NCBI RefSeq assembly: GCF_022662535.1
Contig: NZ_JAKQYM010000002.1
Location: 352,032 to 416,031, forward strand
DNA length: 64,000 nucleotides
Direction: 5' to 3'
Source: Polaribacter marinus
Lineage (GTDB): Bacteria > Bacteroidota > Bacteroidia > Flavobacteriales > Flavobacteriaceae
Below are positions 34,163 through 42,011 of the stretch, one piece after another. The position numbers were made by a program, and so were the translations under genes. Under the pieces are notes generated by a model. That model was not told where the DNA came from. It made no database searches and was given only the letters and a program-made list of their open reading frames with translations. Each line of letters starts with the position of its first letter. Position 1 is the first letter of the stretch.

Positions 34163-34963
34163 TTAACCTACAGCAGAGATTCTCATAGCGTTTGCGCTTG
34201 ATAGCTCGTATAATTCGGAATTAATTTCTTGATAAAATAAAATACCTGTTGCCATTACCACTGCTACTGTATTTGGTAATACAGCTGCAAAACCTAGGTC
34301 TACGGTTAGGGTTGTGTCTGCCCCTACCATAGCTTCTATTGGTATTGCATTGCTTAAGTTGATGCCATTTACTTTATTGTCTGTAGGCTCTACGGCTTCG
34401 TATTTTTTTAAACCAGATACGTAATGATAATTGCTTAAAACGGTAGATGCCAATATGAGTTTAAAGTGTGTTGCCCCTTCTGGAGCTCTTAAAAAATTAG
34501 AAGTATTGAAATCTGGTATTACCCATGTTGCAATGCTTCTGTTGGCATCTAAGGTTGGCGCTGTGTATTCTGGATAAAATACTGTGTTTAAAGGCGTTTT
34601 GCTATTGAACTCGAATCCTTCTAAAATTTCTTTATTGGTAAGGATATCAAATTCTCTTTGTCCACGCACACCAGATCCCATGTTGTTTATACGTTTCATT
34701 ACACCTGTGAGCCTTCCTGTAACGGTGCTGTCTTTGATGTTTTTGATGATTGTACCAAAACCTTGTCTTAGTGCTTTGCCTACGGTTGCGGAGGCACCGA
34801 ACTCTGACATGTTTTCTCTTGTTCTTTTGTAAGTAGGATCGTTGGTAATTCTGCTTTTATCTACACCTCCAGTGGTTTTTACAATGCTTTGTCCACTGCT
34901 TTCGTAGAATGTTAGTCCGCCTAAAGAGCCTTGTAGCTTAATAAAGCCTTTCTGTTTAGCCAT
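34163..34963 (-). CDS. Unknown 266-residue protein of a Bacteroidota family
   Basis: I cannot assign a function. The basic, Gly-rich N-terminus (MAKQKGFIKLQGSLGGLTFY, then ESSGQSIVKTTGG, RITNDPTYKRTRENMSEFG) resembles a recurrent Bacteroidota hypothetical family. The next section is basic (KALRQGFGTIIKNIKDSTVTG). The C-terminal two thirds is beta-rich, with an Ig-like pattern around TTLTVDLGFAAVLPNTVAV. There is no signal peptide, membrane helix or catalytic motif. It has its own terminator and lies between cas1 and the Rieske gene, inside the R1-bracketed island. A structural or phage-derived protein is possible but unproven. Confidence 0.75.
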   Translation of the reverse strand: MAKQKGFIKLQGSLGGLTFYESSGQSIVKTTGGVDKSRITNDPTYKRTRENMSEFGASATVGKALRQGFGTIIKNIKDSTVTGRLTGVMKRINNMGSGVRGQREFDILTNKEILEGFEFNSKTPLNTVFYPEYTAPTLDANRSIATWVIPDFNTSNFLRAPEGATHFKLILASTVLSNYHYVSGLKKYEAVEPTDNKVNGINLSNAIPIEAMVGADTTLTVDLGFAAVLPNTVAVVMATGILFYQEINSELYELSSANAMRISAVG

Positions 34964-35098
34964 AATAAAAATGGTTTTTATGATTGCTATTCTTTCTTTA
35001 TGGTATGTGTTTTATTCTTACACTTTTTCTTTTTTACGTATCAGAAATTATAACAATCTGATTAATAAATTGGTTTGTTGGTGTACAAACTCTTGAAA

Positions 35099-35114
35099 AT
35101 CATTGGCCAATGAT
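35099..35114. promoter_or_regulatory. Perfect 16-bp palindrome in a divergent intergenic region
   Basis: ATCATTGGCCAATGAT is a perfect palindrome with unusually high GC at its centre for this genome. It sits in the 398-bp gap (34964-35361) between the unknown gene and the divergent Rieske-glutamate synthase gene. It is a plausible operator for one or both. Nothing else is recognised in the gap. Confidence 0.4.
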
Positions 35115-35361
35115 GTCTTTTTTACAATTACAATAATGTAATTGATTTGGGTGTAAGAAATTTATAGTATTTGAAAGTGAAACAAATATAATAATATTTT
35201 TATTTTATAAACAAATGTTTTTTAGGGGTTTATAAATTTTTTTGCTGCTTTGACCTGATTTTTATGTAAGACTTTGTGTTTTTTACGACCAAATTGAACA
35301 AGATGTTGTAATATTAAACAAATACTAATAAAATTAAACGAATAATTAACTAAACATACCT

Positions 35362-36972
35362 ATGAAAAAACCAGTAGTGATTGCACAAGTAAGTGCATTA
35401 AAAAACAAAACACCCGAACACGCACTTGTAAATGGATTGGATTTAGTAGTTGTAAAATTTGATGAAGATATCTCTGTACTTTACGGAAGGTGTTTGCATA
35501 GAGGAGCACTAATGTCTGATGGACATGTAGATGGAGATAATTTAATTTGTGGAGTTCACGGATGGGATTATCGTGTAGATTCTGGCGTTTCTGAATATAA
35601 TAATAAAGAAGTACTTCATAAGTTTTCAACTAAAATAGAAGGCGATGATTTATTTGTAGATGCTTTTGAAATTGATGCCTATTTAGAAAAGAATCCACAA
35701 CCTTTTAATAGAGATGCCTATTTAGGAGCTTACGCAGATACACATCCGGAAGACACCGAACCTTATACAGGTTATATAAAAGAACTGGCTCAAAATGGTC
35801 TTAAAAACATTGGACATCATGGTTTTTCAGCTTCCATGGGCGTGGATAGAAATACACTTCCTAAGTGGAATGATATTCAATTTTTACCCGCACAATTGGC
35901 TACAAGACCTTTGTTGGATGATGAAGCAGTTGCTACGAAAGTAGTTATTGGTCCGAATGCCCAAAAGCCCTTAACCTTAGCTATGCCTCTTTTTGTAAGT
36001 GATATGAGTTTTGGAGCCTTATCTCGTGAAGCCAAAATAGCCTTGTCTAAAGGAGCAGAATTAGCAGGCACAGGAATATGTTCTGGTGAAGGAGGTATGT
36101 TGCCCGAAGAACAAGCCAATAATTCTAAATATTTTTACGAATTAGCTTCTGCACAATTTGGATTTTCTTGGGATAAATTAGACCATGTACAAGCTTTTCA
36201 TTTTAAAGGCGGACAAGGAGCTAAAACAGGAACAGGAGGACATTTACCTGGAAATAAAGTGAGTGCAGAAATTGCAGAAGTAAGAGGATTAAAAGAAGGA
36301 GAAACCGCTATTTCGCCAGCCGCAAACCCGAATTTTCATAGCGTAGAAGATTTTAAAGTATTTGCCGATAAAGTAAGAGCACATACCGGAGGTATACCTA
36401 TTGGATTTAAAATAGCAGCCAGTCATATAGAAAAAGACATACAATTTGCATTGGATGTTGGAGTGGATTATATTATTCTAGATGGACGAGGTGGTGGAAC
36501 AGGCTCTGCACCAAGTATTTTAAGAGATCATATTAACGTTCCAACCATTCCGGCATTAGCCAGAGCAAGAGCCTATATGGATAAAGTAGGAGCCACAGAT
36601 GTTACCTTAGTTATTACAGGAGGTTTACGCGTTGCCGAAGATTTTGCCAAAGCTTTGATGTTGGGTGCAGATGCCATTGCGGTATCTAATTCTGCATTAC
36701 AAGCAATTGGTTGTTTAGGGATGCGTGCTTGTGGATCTAATAATTGTCCGGTTGGGATTGCGACTCAAAAAGAATCTTTGCGTAGTAGGCTAATAATAGA
36801 TTCATCTGCAAAACAATTACAAAATTACTTTGAAGCGACCAACGATTTAATTAGAGTTGTTGCGCGTGCTTGTGGATATGATAATGTTACGAAATTTAAT
36901 TTTGAAGATCTTTCAACTTTTGATAGAGAGATGCATTATTTAACAGGAATAAATTACGCAGGTATCAAATAA
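35362..36972 (+). CDS. Rieske domain fused to FMN glutamate synthase-like domain
   Basis: A 536-residue fusion. Residues 1-100 are a Rieske [2Fe-2S] domain with both ligand pairs (CLHRGA near 43-45 and CGVHGWDY near 64-67). Residues 130-530 are a glutamate synthase/FMN TIM barrel: FKGGQGAKTGTGGHLPGNKV, VDYIILDGRGGGTGSAPS, and the 3Fe-4S-type cysteines GMRACGSNNCPVGIATQ. The natural substrate of this family is not established. The Rieske cluster probably feeds electrons to the FMN domain. There is no GATase domain, so it is not an ammonia-channel glutamate synthase. It leads a plus-strand group with DUF2721 (6-nt gap) and a YHS protein. Confidence 0.9.
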   Translation: MKKPVVIAQVSALKNKTPEHALVNGLDLVVVKFDEDISVLYGRCLHRGALMSDGHVDGDNLICGVHGWDYRVDSGVSEYNNKEVLHKFSTKIEGDDLFVDAFEIDAYLEKNPQPFNRDAYLGAYADTHPEDTEPYTGYIKELAQNGLKNIGHHGFSASMGVDRNTLPKWNDIQFLPAQLATRPLLDDEAVATKVVIGPNAQKPLTLAMPLFVSDMSFGALSREAKIALSKGAELAGTGICSGEGGMLPEEQANNSKYFYELASAQFGFSWDKLDHVQAFHFKGGQGAKTGTGGHLPGNKVSAEIAEVRGLKEGETAISPAANPNFHSVEDFKVFADKVRAHTGGIPIGFKIAASHIEKDIQFALDVGVDYIILDGRGGGTGSAPSILRDHINVPTIPALARARAYMDKVGATDVTLVITGGLRVAEDFAKALMLGADAIAVSNSALQAIGCLGMRACGSNNCPVGIATQKESLRSRLIIDSSAKQLQNYFEATNDLIRVVARACGYDNVTKFNFEDLSTFDREMHYLTGINYAGIK

Positions 36973-36978
36973 ATAAGC

Positions 36979-37344
36979 ATGGAAAACTGGTATTTGCCCA
37001 TAACCATTGTTCCTGGTTTGGGATTGCTTATTCTTTCAACATCAAACTTAATGGTTACTTTAAGTAATGAGATAAGTACAATGATTGAAAACTCTAAAGA
37101 AAAAACCATCATTGCTAAAAAATTAAAGCAATTAAAATTACTTAATATGGGCATGGTGTTTTTCTATGTAGCAGTAGCCCTTTTATTGGTTTCTGCAGTA
37201 TTTAATGGTTTATATTCTGCTGGAAAAATATCGCTATATACAAGTGTATTGGCTATCATTTTTGCGCTTATAGGGCTATTTTCTTTAGTGATTTTCTCTT
37301 TTAGAGCAGTAACGATTAGACAAAAACAATTTAAAATAATGTAA
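36979..37344 (+). CDS. DUF2721 family membrane protein
   Basis: A 121-residue protein with three membrane helices (about 8-26, 52-77, 82-107) and the DUF2721 pattern: an N-terminal helix with PGLGLLILSTSNL, a charged cytoplasmic stretch and a C-terminal RAVTIRQKQFK. It starts 6 nt after the Rieske-fusion gene and is clearly co-transcribed. It could anchor that enzyme at the membrane. Function otherwise unknown. Confidence 0.85.
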   Translation: MENWYLPITIVPGLGLLILSTSNLMVTLSNEISTMIENSKEKTIIAKKLKQLKLLNMGMVFFYVAVALLLVSAVFNGLYSAGKISLYTSVLAIIFALIGLFSLVIFSFRAVTIRQKQFKIM

Positions 37345-37449
37345 CTAAAATTGAATAGGTTAAACTTGTTTTAGAAAAACGCTTAAATGCACCTGCCCTA
37401 TTAAAAAAAAATTACGAACAAAACTTTAATACAAATAGAAATAGATAAC

Positions 37450-37836
37450 ATGAAACAAAATTTAAAAAACGGAATGGCAGCACAAGGATATGATGTGGTA
37501 TCATTTTTTAACGACAACCCTAAAAAAGGAAACGACTCGTATACTTCAACTTACCATGATGCTAAGTATTTATTTGCTTCATTAGCAAACAAGGAAAAAT
37601 TTGATGCAGCACCAGCCCAATACACTCCCCAATATGGTGGATTTTGCGCTATTGCGATGTCTGAAGGTGCAGAAGCTAATCCTAATCCTAAAAGTTGGGA
37701 AGTTCGAGATGGGAAACTCTATTTTTTTACTAGAATGCTTTTCGGAATTATTGATGCAAAAAGACAATGGGTTAAAAAACCTGAGGAATTAAGAGCTTTA
37801 GCGGATATGGCTTGGGGTAAAATGAATGCTTCTTAA
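37450..37836 (+). CDS. YHS domain-containing protein
   Basis: A 128-residue protein built around one YHS domain (about residues 12-75): GYDVVSFFNDNPKKGNDSYT, then YHDAKYLFASLANKEKF and YGGFCAIAMSEG. The domain is thought to bind metal or act in redox proteins. There is no signal peptide. The C-terminal third (LFGIIDAKRQWVKKPEELRA) extends beyond the domain. It lies 105 nt after DUF2721 and probably belongs to the same redox group. Repeat R1b begins 15 nt past its stop. Confidence 0.85.
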   Translation: MKQNLKNGMAAQGYDVVSFFNDNPKKGNDSYTSTYHDAKYLFASLANKEKFDAAPAQYTPQYGGFCAIAMSEGAEANPNPKSWEVRDGKLYFFTRMLFGIIDAKRQWVKKPEELRALADMAWGKMNAS

Positions 37837-37851
37837 AGTTCTTGATATTGG

Positions 37852-38057
37852 TTTTTCTTTGTTCTTTTTTATTGAAGAACAGCACCAAAAATCTAGACTT
37901 ATTTTATTTTTCTTGAATTCTACAAGATCTTCCACTAACGCGTCCAGACACCAGGCACAGGCTGGCCCATTCGCTATAAATGTCTACTGGACATTTTCTT
38001 AACGCTCTGTCCTCTTTGGACGCTTAGCCGTTTCTTATCTTTTGAATTCTTAGGGAA
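37852..38057. repeat. Structured repeat R1, copy b
   Basis: Copy of 26603-26808 in the same orientation, 11,249 bp downstream, with no indel. The differences I see are scattered. One falls in the central hairpin (AATGTCTA versus AATGTCCA) and keeps a G-U pair in RNA. It starts 15 nt after the YHS gene. The rest of the 37837-38189 gap holds a terminator hairpin only. Confidence 0.85.
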
Positions 38058-38083
38058 TATGGTATTACATATTCTTTAAAATA

Positions 38084-38115
38084 GAAGAAACCACTAAAAA
38101 AATAGTGGTTTCTTC
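38084..38115. terminator. Hairpin terminator, probably bidirectional
   Basis: The 13-bp stem gaagaaaccacta / tagtggtttcttc has a 6-nt loop between the convergent YHS and quinone reductase genes. The T-tracts are modest on both sides. Confidence 0.65.
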
Positions 38116-38189
38116 CTTGCAATTAATAATAATTAGGGGCTTGTTTTATTAAGGCTAAAATTCTTTGAAAGAAATGCCTTTAGTACTTA

Positions 38190-39197
38190 TTAAAATCCTT
38201 CTAAAACGATTTTACCTTTAGCTTTTCCAGTTTCTAAAAATGCGTGTGCTTTACGAAGGTTTTCTGCATTAATAATTCCGAAATTTTCACCTAAAGTGGT
38301 CTTAATAGTTCCGTTATCAATTAAAGTAGCTACTTTATTTAAAATGTTGTGTTGTTCTATCATATCGTCTGTTTGAAACATAGATCTGGTAAACATAAAC
38401 TCGATATGTGTAGATACCGCTTTTGCTTTAAATGGCATTACATTTAACGATTTTGGATCGTCTATAAACCCAAATTTACCTTGAGGTTTTATCAGTTTTA
38501 CAATTTCATCTACATGCTGTTCTGTGGCATTTAAACTCACTACATATTCTGGAGCAGGAAGGTTGTGTTTTAGAAACTCTTCGCTTAATTTATTTCTATG
38601 GTTAATCACAGCATCTGCGCCCAATTTTTTTAACCAATCTGTGGTTTCGTTACGAGAAGCCGTAGCAATAATGTTTAGTTTGGTTAACTTTTTAGCCAAT
38701 TGTACCAAAATAGATCCTACACCACCGGCAGCACCAATGACTAAAATAGATTTGCTAGCATTGTTCTTTGCAACCTGCAATCTATCAAACAACATTTCGT
38801 AAGCAGTAAGTGATGTTAAGGGTAATGCAGCCGCTTCTGGGTAAGACAAACTAGAAGGTTTTTTACCTACAATACGCTCGTCTACCACTTGGAATTGCGC
38901 ATAGCTACCTTGACGCGTAAAATCGCCTGCATACCAAACTTCGTCACCAACTTTAAATAAAGAAACATCATTACCAACTTCTTTAACGATTCCGGTAGCA
39001 TCCCAACCAATTACTTTCCAATTGTCTCCCTCTACAGGGATTCCTGCACGTACTTTATAATCTGCCGGATTTACAGAAATGGCTTTAATTTCTACCAAAA
39101 GATCTCTACCCGTTGCTTTGGGGGTACTTAATTGAATGTCTTGCAGAGATTTAACATCTTCTATTGGAAGATTTTCTTTATATCCTATTGCTTTCAT
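38190..39197 (-). CDS. Zinc-type alcohol dehydrogenase-like NAD(P)H:quinone oxidoreductase
   Basis: A 335-residue MDR family protein. The GroES-like N-terminal half contains VNPADYKVRAGIPVEG, and the Rossmann half has ILVIGAAGGVGSILVQLAK (about residues 150-168). The zinc cysteines of true alcohol dehydrogenases are missing, as in quinone reductases (ZBDH/QOR group). It is the second gene of a minus-strand operon behind a nitroreductase, with an HxlR regulator divergent. This set is typical of quinone/electrophile stress modules (compare YodB-controlled genes in Bacillus). Confidence 0.9.
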   Translation of the reverse strand: MKAIGYKENLPIEDVKSLQDIQLSTPKATGRDLLVEIKAISVNPADYKVRAGIPVEGDNWKVIGWDATGIVKEVGNDVSLFKVGDEVWYAGDFTRQGSYAQFQVVDERIVGKKPSSLSYPEAAALPLTSLTAYEMLFDRLQVAKNNASKSILVIGAAGGVGSILVQLAKKLTKLNIIATASRNETTDWLKKLGADAVINHRNKLSEEFLKHNLPAPEYVVSLNATEQHVDEIVKLIKPQGKFGFIDDPKSLNVMPFKAKAVSTHIEFMFTRSMFQTDDMIEQHNILNKVATLIDNGTIKTTLGENFGIINAENLRKAHAFLETGKAKGKIVLEGF

Positions 39198-39224
39198 TTT
39201 GTGTGTTTTTTAGAAGGAAAATAC

Positions 39225-39899
39225 TTATTTAAAGGTTACGATATCTTCAAAATTACGTCTTGATTTACCAAATTCTGGATCTGCTTTTCTATATCCAAAA
39301 GCCACCATAAATGATAAACCATATTTGTCTGTATCTATTCCAAATTTGTCTTTTAATAACGCTTCTGCTTTTTCTTGATGGAATCCTTCTATAGGACAAG
39401 AATCAATTCCTGTTAATGCCGCTGCTGTCATCATATTCCCTAAAGCGATGTAGGTTTGTTTAGAAGACCAATCGAATAATTTTTTGTCGGTATCTAAATC
39501 GAAATCACGTTCTTGAAATTCTCTGTAAAATGTAGCATACATATCAATTACGTCTTGTGGTAATTGTTTTACATCCTTCATCATGTGCATAATATAGTCT
39601 GCATCGTGTTTTACCATTGGTGCTTTCATACTTAACCCTAATACAAAATGACTAGCTGTATCTAATTTTAGAGGAGCTCCCCAAGCTACCGGTTTTAATA
39701 ACTCGCGTAATTCTTTGTCTTGAACAACTACAAAATGCCAAGGCTCAAAACCAAATGAACTTGGTGATAAATGTGCAGTTTCTAAGATGAATTTTATGTC
39801 TTCATCAGAAACCTTTTTAGTAGCATCAAACTCTTTTGTAGCATGTCTATAATTAAATGCGTTTAAGATGTCTTCTTTTGCGATGTTTGGTATTGTCAT
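39225..39899 (-). CDS. NAD(P)H-dependent nitroreductase-family oxidoreductase
   Basis: A 224-residue FMN protein of the nitroreductase fold (NfsB/YdgI type). Visible are the RHATKEFD FMN-phosphate-binding start (about residue 17), LSPSSFGFEPWHFVVVQD (about 50-67), and the GIDSCPIEGFHQEKAEALL block (about 165-183). It is the first gene of a two-gene operon with the quinone reductase, 27 nt apart. Divergent from HxlR. Expected to reduce quinones or nitroaromatics by two electrons. Confidence 0.92.
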   Translation of the reverse strand: MTIPNIAKEDILNAFNYRHATKEFDATKKVSDEDIKFILETAHLSPSSFGFEPWHFVVVQDKELRELLKPVAWGAPLKLDTASHFVLGLSMKAPMVKHDADYIMHMMKDVKQLPQDVIDMYATFYREFQERDFDLDTDKKLFDWSSKQTYIALGNMMTAAALTGIDSCPIEGFHQEKAEALLKDKFGIDTDKYGLSFMVAFGYRKADPEFGKSRRNFEDIVTFK

Positions 39900-39939
39900 A
39901 ATTCTATGTTTTTATTTGGTCTTTTATATTATAATTTAA

Positions 39940-40112
39940 TACTATCAAAAGTATAGCGACAAAAGTATATATAGTTTTAATCTCTCGCAATAACGGTCAA
40001 AAAGGATAGTATGTAAATATTTTTTTAATCTACTTATTATCAGTAGTTTGTAATTATAATTTTTTACTATAAAAAATATAGTTGTATAATTTAGTATAGT
40101 ATTATATCTTTG
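39940..40112. promoter_or_regulatory. HxlR/nitroreductase divergent control region
   Basis: A consensus promoter for hxlR lies at 40082-40112 (TTG, 20 bp, TATCTTTG at 40105-40112), 30 nt before its ATG. A perfect inverted repeat ACTATA-N5-TATAGT (40066-40082) abuts the -33 box. A related ACTAT...TATAG site lies at 39941-39956, near the nitroreductase start. The paired sites look like operators bound by the HxlR protein on both sides. Confidence 0.6.
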
Positions 40113-40142
40113 TACACTTAATAACGGTAACGATTTTTATTT

Positions 40143-40499
40143 ATGAAACCTACTATGTATAAATTTAAAGGAAAAGAATACCCATGTTGTGCTAGTTTAA
40201 CGATGGGAATTATTGGAGGTAAATGGAAGACCGTTATATTATATCATTTAATCGGTGGTACACTACGATACAATGAATTACGAAAAGAAATGCCTACTGT
40301 TACAGAACGTACTTTAAGTTTACAATTAAAGACTTTGGAAGAAGATGGTATTGTTAAAAGAAAAGTATATACCTCTAAACCCCCTTTGAAAGTGGAATAT
40401 TCTTTAACCGATTTAGGGAAAACTTTAATTCCGCTTATCCAATCTATTGCAGATTGGGGTGTTTATCTTGTAGCCGAAAAGGGAGAGGTTTTAGTGTAA
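40143..40499 (+). CDS. HxlR family regulator, probably redox-sensing
   Basis: A 118-residue winged-helix regulator. The HxlR signature IIGGKWKTVILYHL (about residues 23-36) and LRYNELRKEMPTVTERTLSL (about 40-60) are clear. A Cys-Cys pair sits at residues 15-16, where YodB/HypR-type members carry their sensing cysteine. Divergent nitroreductase and quinone reductase genes and flanking palindromes support a quinone/diamide-responsive repressor. It lies between repeats R1b and R2b. Confidence 0.92.
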   Translation: MKPTMYKFKGKEYPCCASLTMGIIGGKWKTVILYHLIGGTLRYNELRKEMPTVTERTLSLQLKTLEEDGIVKRKVYTSKPPLKVEYSLTDLGKTLIPLIQSIADWGVYLVAEKGEVLV

Positions 40500-40540
40500 A
40501 TAATGAATTGTTTTTTTGTTAATGATATGTCTGTGTTGAG

Positions 40541-40650
40541 ATGGTAACTTTGTTTAGTGGTGCTTCCCTCCTCTTTTGTGTTGGTTTTGAGGGTATTTTA
40601 TAAAAAAAAGTCCTACCGAAGCAGGACTAAAGATTTTCATCTACGGCATA
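40541..40650. repeat. Repeat R2, copy b: truncated tracrRNA gene
   Basis: A near-perfect copy of 26831-26939. On the minus strand it holds the nexus 3' half, the AGAT-GAAA-ATCT hairpin and the terminator hairpin (40628-40609, longer T-run) of the tracrRNA. It stops at GGCATA, so the anti-repeat is absent and it cannot pair with crRNA. Weaker similarity extends upstream to about 40526. It is joined directly to a cas9 fragment. Confidence 0.9.
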
Positions 40651-40675
40651 AATATAAGCTGTGCCCTATTTCTGA
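40649..40675 (+). pseudogene. 27-bp fragment of cas9
   Basis: Identical to 27301-27327 inside the bridge-helix region of cas9, and in the same orientation. It is joined to R2b with a shared TA, exactly as expected if 26940-27300 had been deleted from a copy of the tracrRNA-cas9 start. After 40675 the similarity to cas9 ends and sensor-kinase sequence begins. Confidence 0.85.
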
Positions 40676-41822
40676 ATTTCTCTTACATTCATTACTTTTC
40701 TTAATAAAAGTTTTCATTATAAATGGGCACGTTTATCTTTTATGGGGCTTTTTATACTTGTTAATTCTTATGCTACACTGATTATTTCTCCAGGTCAATA
40801 TATTGAGTATTATTTTGTATTATTATCTCCTCTTGCAATTACGCTTTTTGAAAAAAAAAGTTCAGCATATCTTGCATTAGTTATTAGTTTTTTACTGTTT
40901 TTAACACCCTACTATTTCTATGTAGTTTACCCTGTTAATGTTGTAGATCGCTTAATTGTTTTAGAAACTGCTTGTGTTTTTCTAGTAATACATCTATTGG
41001 TAAATTATTTTAAATCAAATAATTTACAATTCGAAAAACTTTTAGCACTAGAAAGAGACAAGGTACTTTCTGATAAAATTATATTAGAAAGACAAAAACC
41101 AGAATTACGAGAATTGAATGAATTTAAATCGCATTTTTGTTGTAAATCTATCTACAAGGCTATACCAATTAATTTTTAAAGAATCTGATAAAGAAAACCA
41201 ACAAAAAACGCCTATTATTAAAGATTAATGCCAACAGATGCAAGATATTATTAATAGTATTATGGATTTGAGTAAAATGGAAAGTGATCAATTTCAAGTG
41301 ATAAGTACTCCTGTTGATGTAAGTTCATTTATAGTACTTACTGCTAGAACAGATCAGCAAGGAAAATTATCTATGTTGCGCTTAGGTATTGATGGTTATA
41401 TATATAAGCCATTTATGGAAGAGGAACTTTTAATTAATATCAAAAATTCTATTGCGCTTTATAATAATGTAATCACTTTTGACAAAAGTACTACTGTTGA
41501 AAAAGTTAAAAATCTAAACGAATATGCGGGTAAATTTAATATCAAAATTACTACCTACATTAATAAAAATATAAATTCTCCTTTGCTTACTGTTGATACG
41601 ATTTCTGAATATATGAAAGTTTCTAGAAGTACATTAAATCGTAAGGTTAAAAGTTTATTAGGGCAAACCGTAAACCAGTTAATACAAGAAGCGCGTTTAG
41701 AAAAAGCCAGAAACTTAAGAGCAGAAGAACCTTTTGCAAGTAAAAAGCAAATAGCTGAAGCTGTTGGTATTACCAACACAACTTATTTATTTGACAAACT
41801 TAAAGAACGTTATGGAACTTAA
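40676..41822 (+). pseudogene. Decayed hybrid sensor kinase/AraC response regulator
   Basis: Remains of one long gene. First comes a membrane sensor part (40742 on, several helices, YIEYYFVLLSPLAITLFEKK), a coiled coil and FKSHF, where HisKA should start. A frameshift near 41131 and an in-frame TAA (41226) break the HisKA region, whose tail survives as MQDIINSIMDLSKMESDQF. At about 41333 the sequence jumps in frame from the start of the ATPase domain to the end of a receiver domain (VLTARTDQQGKLSMLRLGID), so the ATPase is missing. An intact AraC HTH follows (TVDTISEYMKVSRSTLNRKV to 41822). The 5' end is cut at the cas9 fragment. Confidence 0.85.
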
Positions 41823-42011
41823 TATTTCTTTTCTATCTTAGAGTGTTATATTTGATATTTGTGTTTGTTGTATGTATTTAGCTTCTCTTTTACTTTAGTT
41901 TTAGAGTGACTATAAAAGTATCAAGAAAAAAAACAATATATTTATTGAAATTATTTTACAACTACCTTAAAAAAATATTTCATATTTTAAGATTAATTAC
42001 AAAAGTATAAG

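Noticed and set aside
40557..40781. A plus-strand ORF of 74 codons
   Set aside because: It runs through the R2b scar, the cas9 fragment and the start of the kinase remnant, so it is a chance fusion of unrelated pieces.
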